Both the position numbers and the translations under genes were made by a program. A model generated the notes under the pieces. That model worked only from the letters and a program-made list of their open reading frames with translations. It was not told where the DNA came from and made no database searches. Positions 32,759 to 41,159 of a DNA stretch of 64,000 nucleotides are shown here, piece by piece (positions within the stretch are counted from its first letter, which is position 1; each line of letters begins with the position of its first letter). This DNA comes from Bifidobacterium saguini DSM 23967 (lineage in GTDB: Bacteria > Actinomycetota > Actinomycetes > Actinomycetales > Bifidobacteriaceae), in assembly GCF_000741715.1 (NCBI RefSeq), contig NZ_JGZN01000013.1, positions 186,001 through 250,000 of the forward strand, given 5' to 3'.

Positions 32759-33493
32759 CTAAGCCAGCGTTTGCGCGTATGAGTTGCAGCGTGCCGCGAA
32801 TCCAGAAAATACCTGCTCGGCGAGCGGCTGTAGCAGCGGATCATACTGAGCGAATTGTTCGCGCAGTTCAGATTTCGAACCGCCCGCGTCCTTCAAATCC
32901 TTGACCATGCTGGGCTCTTCCAACCATTCGTCCAGCAGCGAACCGCAGACTTCAAGATGGAATTGCAAGCCTAACGCCGAGCCGAGCCGGAATGCCTGCA
33001 CTTTAGTACCTGCCGAGCGGGCGAGCAGCTCGCCGCCTTCGGGCAGGCCCACCACATCGTTATGCCAATGCAGCACGTTCAACTGCTTATCCCACATGGA
33101 GAAGTAGTCATGCTTTTCCACACGCTTGATTGGCGCAAATCCAATCTCAGGCGCATCCCCCTTGCGCAGCTGCGCACCGAGCGCAGTGGCAATAATCTGA
33201 TGCCCCAAGCACACGCCAAGTACCGGCTTGCCGGATGCCACGGCCGCCTTGGCCAGCTTGGCCTCGGTTTTGAGCCCAGGATACTTGTCGTAATCAAGCG
33301 CTCCCATTGGGCCGCCCATAATCACCACGCCTGCGAGTTCGCTGAAGTCGGGGAGGTCGGGCTTCTTCTTTTTGGTGATGTTCATCGTCACCGTCTGGAT
33401 GCCGAGATCCTCAAGGTTCGAGAGAATGCGCCCAGGGCGCTCCCATGAAACATGTTGCAAAATGAGCACTTGTGGTGTGACCATGCTCCCCAT
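32759..33493 (-). CDS. Class I glutamine amidotransferase-like protein
   Basis: A 244-residue stand-alone GATase1 domain. The nucleophile elbow VLGVCLGHQIIA has Cys95; the His-Glu partners lie in GLQFHLEV. It resembles GMP-synthase-like amidotransferase proteins that are not fused to a synthase, whose substrates are generally unknown. Start at 33493, with an alternative ATG at 33484; neither has a strong ribosome site. It is 45 bp upstream of the ABC-F gene on the same strand, and cysS is divergent. Confidence 0.9.
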   Translation of the reverse strand: MGSMVTPQVLILQHVSWERPGRILSNLEDLGIQTVTMNITKKKKPDLPDFSELAGVVIMGGPMGALDYDKYPGLKTEAKLAKAAVASGKPVLGVCLGHQIIATALGAQLRKGDAPEIGFAPIKRVEKHDYFSMWDKQLNVLHWHNDVVGLPEGGELLARSAGTKVQAFRLGSALGLQFHLEVCGSLLDEWLEEPSMVKDLKDAGGSKSELREQFAQYDPLLQPLAEQVFSGFAARCNSYAQTLA

Positions 33494-33644
33494 TGTGGCA
33501 CGAGCATTCCCCGTTTGCGTTAATTCGACGGCATGGCGCGCATGGATTGCGCCTTTTTCTCATGCCGCAGCAGCCATCCAATTCCGTCCACATGCAAGCG
33601 CAAGGCATCTTCCATGTCTGGCTTGTTTCCTACGCTTGGAAGCT

Positions 33645-35294
33645 ATGGGAAACAGCCAAGAACCGCATGATTTCAACATTTCCGTTATGCCTTCAAGCCT
33701 TACGCCCGTGCGCGTGGCCAAGGCTGCCGAGGGTTTGAACCTGTACGACACCGCTTCGCATCAGGTCAGCCATTTCGTGCCGCTTAAGCCTGGCCGCGTG
33801 GGCATTTACGTGTGTGGCGCCACCGTGCAGTCCTCCCCGCACATTGGTCATATTCGCGCCGCAGTGGCATTCGACGTGATTCGCCGCTGGTTCCTGAAGC
33901 TTGGCTATCAGGTGACGTTCGTGCGCAATGTGACTGATATCGACGACAAGATTCTTGATAAGGCCGCTGCCGCTGGTCAGCGCTGGTGGGCTCGCGCCTA
34001 CTACTACGAGCGTGAATTCACTGAGGCATACAACACGCTGGGTGTGCTGCCTCCTACCGTTGAGCCGCGCGCAACCGGCCACATGTCGGACATGATCGAT
34101 TTGATTCAGCGCATCATCGACAATGGCCACGGCTATGTAGTGTTGGATGATGAGGGTAAGCCCACCGGCAATGTGTACTTCGATGTGGCTTCTTGGCCGC
34201 ATTATGGTGAGCTGACCCACCAGAAGCAGACCGCCGAGGTGGATGAAGCCGCAGCCGTGGCCGATCGTATGGGCCCGTCTGTGGACGCCACCGGCGCTGA
34301 CAAATACAACCCGGTTGATCCGGCCGATGCCTCCCCTGACAAGCATGATCCGCGTGACTTTGCCCTGTGGAAGGCTCCGAAAGACACTGATCCTGAAGAT
34401 GCCCGCTGGTCCACGCCGTTCGGTGTTGGCCGCCCGGGCTGGCATATCGAATGCTCCGCTATGTCTCACCGTTATCTGGGTGATGGTTTCGATATTCACG
34501 GTGGTGGCCTGGATCTGCGCTTCCCACATCACGAGAACGAGATGGCCCAGACTCGTGCGGCTGGCTATCCGTCCGCGGCTCGCTGGATGCATTCGGCTTG
34601 GGTGACCGCCAAGGGCGAGAAGATGTCGAAGTCGCTGGGCACCGGCCTGTCCGTGCCTTCCGTGCTGGCTGAGCATTCCGCTTGGGTGGTGCGTTACGCT
34701 CTCGGTTCCGTGCAGTACCGTTCGATGCTCGAGTGGTCCGATCAGGCGCTGGTTGAAGCTCAGGCCGCATACGACCGTGTTTCGAACTTCATTGAGCGAG
34801 CCGGCGTGGTGCTCGGAGAGCAGCCGACCCGCGACGAGGTCGTGGCGGTATCCGCCGATGAGCTTCCGGCTGACTTTGTGGCTGCGCTGAACGACGACAT
34901 CAATGTTTCCGGTGCCACCGCCGCCATCTTCACCGCTATTCGCTCCGGTAATACGCTGCTGTCCAAGCTGGCCGATCGTGTGGATTCCGAAGACGCCAAG
35001 GCTGAAGTGCGTGAGACTCTGGTTTCCGTGCGTGCCATGCTCGACACGTTGGGTCTCGATCCGCTGGCCGAACCGTGGCTCTCCGATGGCGCTGCCGGTG
35101 GTGCTGGTGCTGGTACAGGCGAATCTCCTGAGCACACGGCACTTGAGGCTTTGATTTCCGAGCAGCTTCAAGCTCGTCAGGAAGCCCGCAAGGCTCGTGA
35201 CTTCGCCAAGGCTGATGCCATTCGCGATGCATTGGGTGCTGCTGGCATCGCCATCGAAGATGGCCCGCAAGGCTCTACGTGGAGTCTGAAGTAA
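33645..35294 (+). CDS. cysS: Cysteinyl-tRNA synthetase
   Basis: About 549 residues. Class I signatures are SPHIGHIRAAVAFD (HIGH) and GEKMSKSLG (KMSKS), with zinc ligands in YVCGATVQ and GWHIECSAMSHR and the HHENE motif. The start is uncertain: 33645 has GGAAG very close upstream, and 33687 (MPSSLTPVRVAKAAEG) is the other likely start; the frame remains open well upstream but is not homologous. An insert with DEAAAVADRMGPSVDATGAD is typical of high-GC Actinobacteria. A repeat at 35310-35392 follows. Confidence 0.96.
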   Translation: MGNSQEPHDFNISVMPSSLTPVRVAKAAEGLNLYDTASHQVSHFVPLKPGRVGIYVCGATVQSSPHIGHIRAAVAFDVIRRWFLKLGYQVTFVRNVTDIDDKILDKAAAAGQRWWARAYYYEREFTEAYNTLGVLPPTVEPRATGHMSDMIDLIQRIIDNGHGYVVLDDEGKPTGNVYFDVASWPHYGELTHQKQTAEVDEAAAVADRMGPSVDATGADKYNPVDPADASPDKHDPRDFALWKAPKDTDPEDARWSTPFGVGRPGWHIECSAMSHRYLGDGFDIHGGGLDLRFPHHENEMAQTRAAGYPSAARWMHSAWVTAKGEKMSKSLGTGLSVPSVLAEHSAWVVRYALGSVQYRSMLEWSDQALVEAQAAYDRVSNFIERAGVVLGEQPTRDEVVAVSADELPADFVAALNDDINVSGATAAIFTAIRSGNTLLSKLADRVDSEDAKAEVRETLVSVRAMLDTLGLDPLAEPWLSDGAAGGAGAGTGESPEHTALEALISEQLQARQEARKARDFAKADAIRDALGAAGIAIEDGPQGSTWSLK

Positions 35295-35309
35295 TACATT
35301 GATAACAGG

Positions 35310-35392
35310 CTTCTCTTCCTCAGTCCGCCTTCGGCATCCGGCTCCCTCTGATGAGGGAGCTGTCGAACGCCAGTGAGACTGAGGGAGAGAAG
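35310..35392. repeat. Intergenic CTCCCTC/GAGGGAG palindromic repeat
   Basis: The 83-bp element begins CTTCTCTTCCTC and ends GAGGGAGAGAAG, and holds GGCTCCCTCTGATGAGGGAG followed by CTGTCGAACG, a segment nearly identical to 20680-20710. It belongs to the same dispersed family as 20603-20731. Confidence 0.8.
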
Positions 35393-35405
35393 CAACCAAA
35401 ATATT

Positions 35406-35430
35406 GAGCCATGCAGTATGCGCATGGCTC
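35406..35430. terminator. Hairpin between cysS and CDF transporter
   Basis: GAGCCATG...CATGGCTC closes an 8-10 bp stem in the convergent gap. On the minus strand it is followed by AATATTTTGG, consistent with a terminator of the CDF gene. Confidence 0.55.
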
Positions 35431-35446
35431 ACTTGTTAGTCAGTAA

Positions 35447-36355
35447 TCAGTCGAATACAAAGTCCACATCAACGATGTGCAGACGCTTAGTAAGCGCTTT
35501 CTCCAGCGAACGCTTGCATTCCACCAGATTCGCCACGTCAATGGTCTCGCCGGTGCCGGCCAAATACACATCGACTGTGTAGTTCATACCGGTTTTGAAA
35601 ATCAGCGTCTGCTCGTATTCGGTATTGGCCGGCAGATGCTGTTGCGCGGTTGTTTCCACGAACGCATTGGTTTCGTCATCGTCATGAATGCCGCCAACCA
35701 GCTCGATGAACGCATCCTTGAGCACACTGAATGGTTCTTTGATGGTCAATGCGACCAGTACCACGGTGATGAAGAAGTCGCCGGTGTAATGCAGGAAGTC
35801 CAACGGACCATTCGTAGGCAGCACCATCAGGAACACTGCCACTGCACCAATGCCGAACGACATCGCGCCGTCGACCAATGTGCTTTTGCATTCGGCGGTG
35901 AGCATGGTGCTCGCGTTGCGAATAGAGCGGTTTTCGCGGCGGTAATACATGAACAATCCGAAGCAAACCAGCACGGTCAGCACTTCGTAGATCACTACAG
36001 GCCCGGTGACGATGCGTTCGCCGTCGCCTAGCACGAAGTAGTCGTAGGCTACTTGGCAGACGTCAATCAGCGAATACACCAGCAAGGACATGGTGAAGAT
36101 GGCTTTGCAAATCGCGTAGATCGGCTCGAGCGCGAACATGCCATTGGGGAACCGTTCGGTGGTGCGCACGGTTCGGGTGGAGAGATACACCGCCACAAGA
36201 CCCGATAGCACGGATATGGCGGTGAAGGAGAAATCGAGGAACATGGCTTTCAGGCCGGTCATAAAGAACACGGCCATACCAGCAGCGACCTGAATGATGT
36301 TGACAACAATGCCAACGATCAGGGCTTTGCGTTCGATAGTTTTCGTTTGGGGCAT
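35447..36355 (-). CDS. Cation diffusion facilitator-like transporter
   Basis: About 302 residues with six hydrophobic segments and the CDF features: ALIVGIVVNIIQVAAGMAVF, SFTAISVLSGLVAVYLS, and a C-terminal cytoplasmic domain with ERKLE-like residues ending HIVDVDFVFD. Such proteins export divalent metals such as zinc or manganese in exchange for protons. The metal-site HxxxD residues in helices 2 and 5 are only partly visible (FLDFSF, TLVDGAMS). The start at 36355 has ribosome site GGAAGGA; the ATG at 36382 is less likely. Confidence 0.87.
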   Translation of the reverse strand: MPQTKTIERKALIVGIVVNIIQVAAGMAVFFMTGLKAMFLDFSFTAISVLSGLVAVYLSTRTVRTTERFPNGMFALEPIYAICKAIFTMSLLVYSLIDVCQVAYDYFVLGDGERIVTGPVVIYEVLTVLVCFGLFMYYRRENRSIRNASTMLTAECKSTLVDGAMSFGIGAVAVFLMVLPTNGPLDFLHYTGDFFITVVLVALTIKEPFSVLKDAFIELVGGIHDDDETNAFVETTAQQHLPANTEYEQTLIFKTGMNYTVDVYLAGTGETIDVANLVECKRSLEKALTKRLHIVDVDFVFD

Positions 36356-36694
36356 CGGTGGTCCTTCCGTATTGCACGGCATGTCTGCGTTGGCCCGCTA
36401 CTTCACTGGCCGATCTGAGAGCTTGGGATGCTCGTTTCAGTCGGCTCGATTCGCGAGGGCGCACGGCAGTCTGCGTATAGGGCGGTGTCCAAGGATTTTC
36501 AAAACTGCATAAGCATTCCAAAAAACACTGGATTTTTGCCATTCCATAGTACCGGACACCCCTCGATCGGCATGGGACCAGTTGTGCCGTGAGCGGACGA
36601 GCCTTTCCACATCAATGTGTTTTTACGCGAAAAGCACGCGGCATGATTGCGGCACGGCCTAATTTCCCGCGTGGCGGCTAGACTGTTGCCCATT
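36356..36694. other. Intergenic region between CDF and ffh
   Basis: This 339-bp gap holds the divergent promoters of the CDF gene and ffh. I looked for a signal recognition particle RNA (GGAA tetraloop stem) and saw none. No gene with a plausible ribosome site is present. Confidence 0.4.
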
Positions 36695-38362
36695 ATGGCA
36701 GCTTTTTCTTCTTTAACTGACAGGCTCTCGAATGCGTTCAAGCATTTGAAGAGCAAGGGTAAACTTTCCGAAGCGGACATCGACGGCACTATTCGCGAAA
36801 TCCGCCGTGCACTGCTCGACGCCGATGTGGCGCTCGACGTGGTTCGTTCCTTCACCGGCAAGGTGCGCGAACGTGCGCTGGGCACTGAGGTTTCCGAGGC
36901 ACTGAACCCTGCACAGCAGGTGGTGAAGATCGTCAACGAAGAGCTCACTGATGTGCTCGGCCAGGGCGTGGACCGCCCGTTGAACTTCGCCAAGAATCCG
37001 CCGACGATTATCATGCTCGCCGGTCTTCAGGGTGCTGGTAAGACCACGCTGGCCGGCAAGCTCGGCTACTGGCTGAAGGATTCCGGCCATACGCCGCTGC
37101 TGGTGGCCGCTGATTTGCAGCGTCCGAACGCTGTGACCCAGCTGCAGGTGGTTGGCGAGCGTGCCGGTGTACCGGTATATGCGCCTGAGAAGGGCGTGCA
37201 GTCCGATGGTGGCGAGGCCGTTGCCGCTCCGGGCCAGGTGTCTGGCGACCCGGTGAAGGTGGCACGCGATTCCATCGCCTTCGCTAAGCAGAAGCTGTAC
37301 GACACGGTGATCATCGATACCGCTGGTCGTTTGGGCGTTGACGAAGAGCTGATGAAGCAGGCTCGCGATATTCGCGATGCCGTGCAGCCCAATGAGATCT
37401 TGTTTGTCATCGATGCGATGATCGGCCAGGATGCCGTCAAGACCGCCAAGGCTTTCGATGAGGGCGTGGACTTCACCGGCGTGGTGCTTTCCAAGCTCGA
37501 TGGCGATGCTCGCGGTGGTGCGGCCCTGTCTGTGGCGTCCGTGACCGGCAAGCCGATTCTGTTCGCCTCCACCGGCGAAGGTCTGAAGGATTTCGAGGTC
37601 TTCCACCCGGATCGTATGGCTTCCCGCATCCTCGACATGGGCGATATCATGACCCTGATCGAGCAGGCGCAGAAGCAGTTCGATGAGGAGGAGGCTCGCA
37701 AGGCCGCTGAGAAGATCTCCGAAGGTTCCTTTGGCTTGGATGATTTCCTCGCTCAGCTGCAGCAGGTGCGCAAGCTTGGTTCGATGAAGTCCTTGCTCGG
37801 CATGATTCCGGGCATGGCTCAGCATCGCAAGGAGCTGGAGCAGTTCGATGAGAGGGAAATCGACCGCACTGAGGCAATTATCCGCTCGATGACTCCTGCT
37901 GAACGTCGCGATCCTTCGATTATCAATGGTTCTCGCCGTGCCCGCATCGCCTATGGTTCTGGCGTTACGGTTTCCCAGGTCAATGCTCTACTGCAACGTT
38001 TCGAACAGGCTGCGAAGATGATGAAGCGTATGGCCAACCGTTCTGGCATGGGCGGCGGCATTCCCGGCTTCGGCGGCCCGGCTATGGGCGGCGGTAAGAA
38101 GAAGGGCAAGGGCAAGAACAAGAAGAAGGGCGGCAAGTCCGGCAACCCGATGAAGCGTGAGGCCGAGGAGAAGGCATTGCGCGATAAGCTGGCCGGCAAG
38201 TCCTCTGGTTCTGGCTCTACCGGCGGCTCCGCTTTCGCTAAGAAGCCGCAGAACCCAGCTCTGCCTGCAGGTCTTGAGCAGATGATGAACAATGCTGAGG
38301 GTGACGGTATGGAACTGCCGCCGAATCTTGGCGGCGGCATCGGTGGCCTGTTCGGCCGCTGA
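36695..38362 (+). CDS. ffh: Signal recognition particle protein Ffh
   Basis: A 555-residue SRP54 GTPase that binds signal sequences co-translationally with 4.5S RNA. N domain 1-90; G domain with GLQGAGKTTLAGKLG (G1), DTAGRLGVDEELM (G3) and SKLDGDARGGAAL (G4); methionine-rich M domain from about 320 with MKSLLGMIPGM and MKRMANRSGMGGG. A Gly/Lys-rich C-terminal tail (GGGKKKGKGKNKKKGGKSG) is long. The ATG at 36695 matches the family N-terminus; an upstream in-frame start adds unrelated residues. Confidence 0.97.
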   Translation: MAAFSSLTDRLSNAFKHLKSKGKLSEADIDGTIREIRRALLDADVALDVVRSFTGKVRERALGTEVSEALNPAQQVVKIVNEELTDVLGQGVDRPLNFAKNPPTIIMLAGLQGAGKTTLAGKLGYWLKDSGHTPLLVAADLQRPNAVTQLQVVGERAGVPVYAPEKGVQSDGGEAVAAPGQVSGDPVKVARDSIAFAKQKLYDTVIIDTAGRLGVDEELMKQARDIRDAVQPNEILFVIDAMIGQDAVKTAKAFDEGVDFTGVVLSKLDGDARGGAALSVASVTGKPILFASTGEGLKDFEVFHPDRMASRILDMGDIMTLIEQAQKQFDEEEARKAAEKISEGSFGLDDFLAQLQQVRKLGSMKSLLGMIPGMAQHRKELEQFDEREIDRTEAIIRSMTPAERRDPSIINGSRRARIAYGSGVTVSQVNALLQRFEQAAKMMKRMANRSGMGGGIPGFGGPAMGGGKKKGKGKNKKKGGKSGNPMKREAEEKALRDKLAGKSSGSGSTGGSAFAKKPQNPALPAGLEQMMNNAEGDGMELPPNLGGGIGGLFGR

Positions 38363-38378
38363 TTTTCAGCTGACTTCC

Positions 38379-38407
38379 GGCTCCCCTCCACAGAGGGGAG
38401 CCTCTTT
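38379..38407 (+). terminator. Terminator of ffh
   Basis: GGCTCCCCT pairs with AGGGGAGCC across a six-base loop and is followed by TCTTTTG, 16 bp after the ffh stop. Confidence 0.85.
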
Positions 38408-38456
38408 TGTACTTCAGTAGTTCAGTACTTAGTTTGCTGCGTAAGGAGTTTTGTTT

Positions 38457-39500
38457 ATGACTACGTTGTTCGCTGTGATAGTCATTCTTTCATGGCTCTG
38501 GCTGGGATTGTCCGCGCTTCCAGCTGGCCTTGAAGCGCGCATGCCCATGCCATATATGATTGCGCTCACCCCATTCCTGTGGATTCCGCTGGTTATTACG
38601 GCCGGTGTGGCAGCTTGGCAGCATGAATGGGGCGGCATGTGTCTGCTTCTGGCCTCCGCTGTGATGACCAGCTCGCAGCGCATCAGCTACTGGGGCACAG
38701 GCCTAACCTCCGGCACGAAACGTGAAACACCTCGTGAAACAGACTTGGCCGACCGTGGAACCACCTGTGAAACATTGCCAAATCAGTTTGCGGTCATGAC
38801 GTTGAATTGCCGATACGGGCGCGCAAATGCCGAGAGCATTGTGGCCGCGGTGCGCGAACGCCATATTGCAGTGTTGGCTTTGCAGGAGGTCTCCGACGAG
38901 CTCGTTGCGCGTTTGGATGCCGCAGGCATCGCGGATCTGCTCCCCTACCGCCAGTCTGGCGAGCCGCAAGACACGGATAACGGCGGCTACAATGTGCTGT
39001 TTTCTCGTTACGAACCGGCTGCCGCAGTGCCAAACGTGGTGGAGATTCCTGCAGCCGATGTGCCGGCAATGACCTTGAAGCTCACCGATGAGGCCGCATC
39101 CACTGATACTCCGCAGCACAGCCGCACCATCACCTTCTGTTCAGCACATCCGAAATCCCCAATGCGCGGCTGCGCGGATTGGTCGGCTGGCATTCTCGGC
39201 CTTGGTGCCGTGGCGAAAGCCTCTGCCATTGGCGATCACAATATTGCCGTGGTGATGGGCGATCTCAATTCCAGCACCGATCATCCCAGCTTCCGCGCGC
39301 TACTGAAATCCGGTTTCAAAGACGCGAGCCTCACGCAAGCGGCCGGCCCGAATCTGACGTTCCCGCGCTGGGTCAAGTGGCCGCGCATCGAATTGGATCA
39401 CATTCTCTTTACTCCCGGCCTGAAGCCGTCCGGCGTGCGTTCCTTTGAAGTCAAAGACACCGATCATCTTGCACTCACCGCAACGCTCACTCTGCGCTGA
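38457..39500 (+). CDS. Membrane-anchored endonuclease/exonuclease/phosphatase-family protein
   Basis: A 347-residue protein. Two or three N-terminal membrane segments (about 1-75) are followed by an EEP domain: [11 protein letters not shown] (Asn), LALQEVSD (Glu), [12 protein letters not shown] (Asp-Asn) and [10 protein letters not shown] with [13 protein letters not shown] (Asp-His). The active site appears complete, so it is probably an extracytoplasmic phosphodiesterase or nuclease. The ATG at 38457 has AAGGAG at a 9-bp distance. The substrate is unknown. Confidence 0.88.
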   Translation: MTTLFAVIVILSWLWLGLSALPAGLEARMPMPYMIALTPFLWIPLVITAGVAAWQHEWGGMCLLLASAVMTSSQRISYWGTGLTSGTKRETPRETDLADRGTTCETLPNQFAVMTLNCRYGRANAESIVAAVRERHIAVLALQEVSDELVARLDAAGIADLLPYRQSGEPQDTDNGGYNVLFSRYEPAAAVPNVVEIPAADVPAMTLKLTDEAASTDTPQHSRTITFCSAHPKSPMRGCADWSAGILGLGAVAKASAIGDHNIAVVMGDLNSSTDHPSFRALLKSGFKDASLTQAAGPNLTFPRWVKWPRIELDHILFTPGLKPSGVRSFEVKDTDHLALTATLTLR

Positions 39501-39534
39501 TTCATGCGTTGCAACTATCGCCAGTACAGGCGTG

Positions 39535-39562
39535 TTTCACGTCCGGGGCTCGGCGCTATAAT
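39535..39562 (+). promoter_or_regulatory. Promoter of the rpsP-khpA-rimM operon with long leader
   Basis: TTTCAC (39535-39540) and a consensus TATAAT (39557-39562) are 16 bp apart. The resulting leader before rpsP would be about 120 nt and contains a GTGGG/CCCAC stem near 39610-39645, a possible place for ribosomal-protein feedback. Confidence 0.65.
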
Positions 39563-39691
39563 GGGCCAGTTATTCACGCGCGCGTGGCGCCCTCTACACC
39601 CCGCACCGTGAGGACACGTGGGTTCCGGCGAGCCGTGCCCCACACAGCATACCGAGAAACCACAAACCTAGTATTTACAAGGAGAGCCATT

Positions 39692-40156
39692 TTGGCAACC
39701 AAGATTCGTCTGAAGCGAATGGGCAAGAAGTTCTACGCCTTCTACCGCGTGGTGGTCGTTGATTCCCGCAAGAAGCGCGACGGCAAGGTCATCGAGGAGA
39801 TCGGTACCTACAACCCGAACACCCAGCCCTCCACCATCGAGATTAAGTCTGAGCGTGCTCAGTACTGGCTCGGCGTCGGCGCTCAGCCGTCTGAGCCGGT
39901 CTTCAAGCTGCTGAACATCACTGGTGACTGGCAGAAGTTCAAGGGCCTCGAAGGTGCTGAAGGCACCCTGAAGACCGTTGAGGCTGGCCCGGACGCCGCT
40001 GCTCGCGTTGAGGCTGTGGAGAACGAAGCTCAGAAGCTGAAGGCTGCTAAGTCCGAAGCTGAAGCCAAGGCCAAGGCCGAGGCTGAAGCCGCTGCCGCCG
40101 CTGAGGAGGCCCCGGCTGAGGACGCCGCTGCTGAAGAAGCTCCGGCTGAAGCCTGA
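39692..40156 (+). CDS. rpsP: 30S ribosomal protein S16
   Basis: Translation starts at TTG 39692, set by AAGGAG 8 bases upstream and the conserved N-terminus [18 protein letters not shown]. The first 85 residues are canonical S16 ([17 protein letters not shown]). It is extended to 154 residues by an Ala/Glu-rich tail ([20 protein letters not shown]), seen in some actinobacterial S16 proteins. khpA and rimM follow on the same strand with small gaps, forming an operon. Confidence 0.97.
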   Translation: MATKIRLKRMGKKFYAFYRVVVVDSRKKRDGKVIEEIGTYNPNTQPSTIEIKSERAQYWLGVGAQPSEPVFKLLNITGDWQKFKGLEGAEGTLKTVEAGPDAAARVEAVENEAQKLKAAKSEAEAKAKAEAEAAAAAEEAPAEDAAAEEAPAEA

Positions 40157-40173
40157 TTCGAGAAAGGCTCGCA

Positions 40174-40407
40174 ATGCTTGCACAGGCTGTGGAACACCTC
40201 ATCAAGAACATCGTTGATTTTCCGGACGATGTTTCTGTCAAGTCTCATGAGAATGCGCGCGGCGAACTGCTTCGTGTGCGCGTGAACCCAGAGGACATTG
40301 GTCGCGTAATCGGTCGTTCTGGCCGCACCGCCAATGCGATTCGCACGGTGATTCAGGCTCTGTCTGATCACAAGGTGCGCGTCGATATCATGGACGTTCG
40401 TCGATAA
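40174..40407 (+). CDS. khpA: KH-domain RNA-binding protein (KhpA/YlqC)
   Basis: This small 77-residue protein has a single KH domain with RVNPEDIGRVIGRSGRTANA (GxxG = GRSG) and IRTVIQALSDHKVRVDI. KhpA usually lies between rpsP and rimM and, with KhpB, binds mRNA and sRNA in Gram-positive bacteria. It is 17 bp after rpsP, and rimM starts 15 bp on. Confidence 0.96.
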   Translation: MLAQAVEHLIKNIVDFPDDVSVKSHENARGELLRVRVNPEDIGRVIGRSGRTANAIRTVIQALSDHKVRVDIMDVRR

Positions 40408-40422
40408 GGAACAATTCACAGC

Positions 40423-41037
40423 ATGGCACAGCAAGACATGCACGACGACCCTCAGCAGCTCGAGTTGCTGAGGGTCGCTCGTATTGGTAAGGCACAAGGC
40501 TTGAAGGGCGAAGTTACCGTTCGCCTGTATACCGATGATCCGGAATGGCGATTTGAGCCGGGTTCCGTGCTCTACGATCAGAGCGGTGAAACCGAGTACA
40601 TTGTTGAGAACTCCCGCACGTTCAAGGACCGCTGGATCATCAAGTTCGAAGGTGCCGACGATCGTACCGCCGCCGAAGCATTGAACGGCATCGAACTCTA
40701 CGGTGAGGCCGATGACCCGGATGAAATGCTGGAAGCGGACGAATGGTATCCGAAGGATCTTATTGGTCTTGAGGCTCGACTGTCTGAAGACAACGGATTG
40801 GGTCTGCCGGCCGGCCAGGTAGTCGGCAAAGTAGTCGATGTGGTCGACTCCCCCGCCCAGTCGTTGCTCAAGATCCGTTTGACTGAGCCAGTGATTACCG
40901 GCCAGAATTCCAAGGGTGAGGATGTGGTCGAGAAGACCGCACTAATCCCGTTCGTAGAGCAGCTGGTACCCGACATCGACCTAGATGAGCAGTACCTCAC
41001 GCTCGACCCGCCCGGTGGTCTGATTCCGGGACTGTGA
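40423..41037 (+). CDS. rimM: 16S rRNA processing protein RimM
   Basis: A 204-residue ribosome maturation factor. The N-terminal RimM domain starts LLRVARIGKAQGLKGEVTVR, and the C-terminal PRC-barrel carries ADEWYPKDLIGLEARL and ends LTLDPPGGLIPGL. It binds S19 during 30S head assembly. In most bacteria trmD follows; here transcription stops at a hairpin and a large GH2 gene converges. Confidence 0.96.
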   Translation: MAQQDMHDDPQQLELLRVARIGKAQGLKGEVTVRLYTDDPEWRFEPGSVLYDQSGETEYIVENSRTFKDRWIIKFEGADDRTAAEALNGIELYGEADDPDEMLEADEWYPKDLIGLEARLSEDNGLGLPAGQVVGKVVDVVDSPAQSLLKIRLTEPVITGQNSKGEDVVEKTALIPFVEQLVPDIDLDEQYLTLDPPGGLIPGL

Positions 41038-41050
41038 CAAACAGTGAACA

Positions 41051-41092
41051 ACGGAAGACCTCTTGGTGTACGTGCACCAAGAGGTCTTCCGT
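41051..41092. terminator. Bidirectional terminator after rimM
   Basis: ACGGAAGACCTCTTGGTG (41051-41068) pairs with CACCAAGAGGTCTTCCGT (41075-41092), an 18-bp perfect stem, followed by TTTGC. It lies in the convergent gap with the GH2 gene. Confidence 0.85.
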
Positions 41093-41159
41093 TTGCTATC
41101 CAAATACAACTAGCCGAGTATCGCAGAAATTAATCCTCGACGCCCAGCCAGTTATTCGA

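Noticed and set aside
33693..35432. 579-codon open frame on the minus strand
   Set aside because: It is antisense to cysS and shows no recognisable domain or ribosome site.
36356..36694. Gap before ffh considered for the signal recognition particle RNA
   Set aside because: No helix 8 with a GGAA-type tetraloop and asymmetric loop was found.
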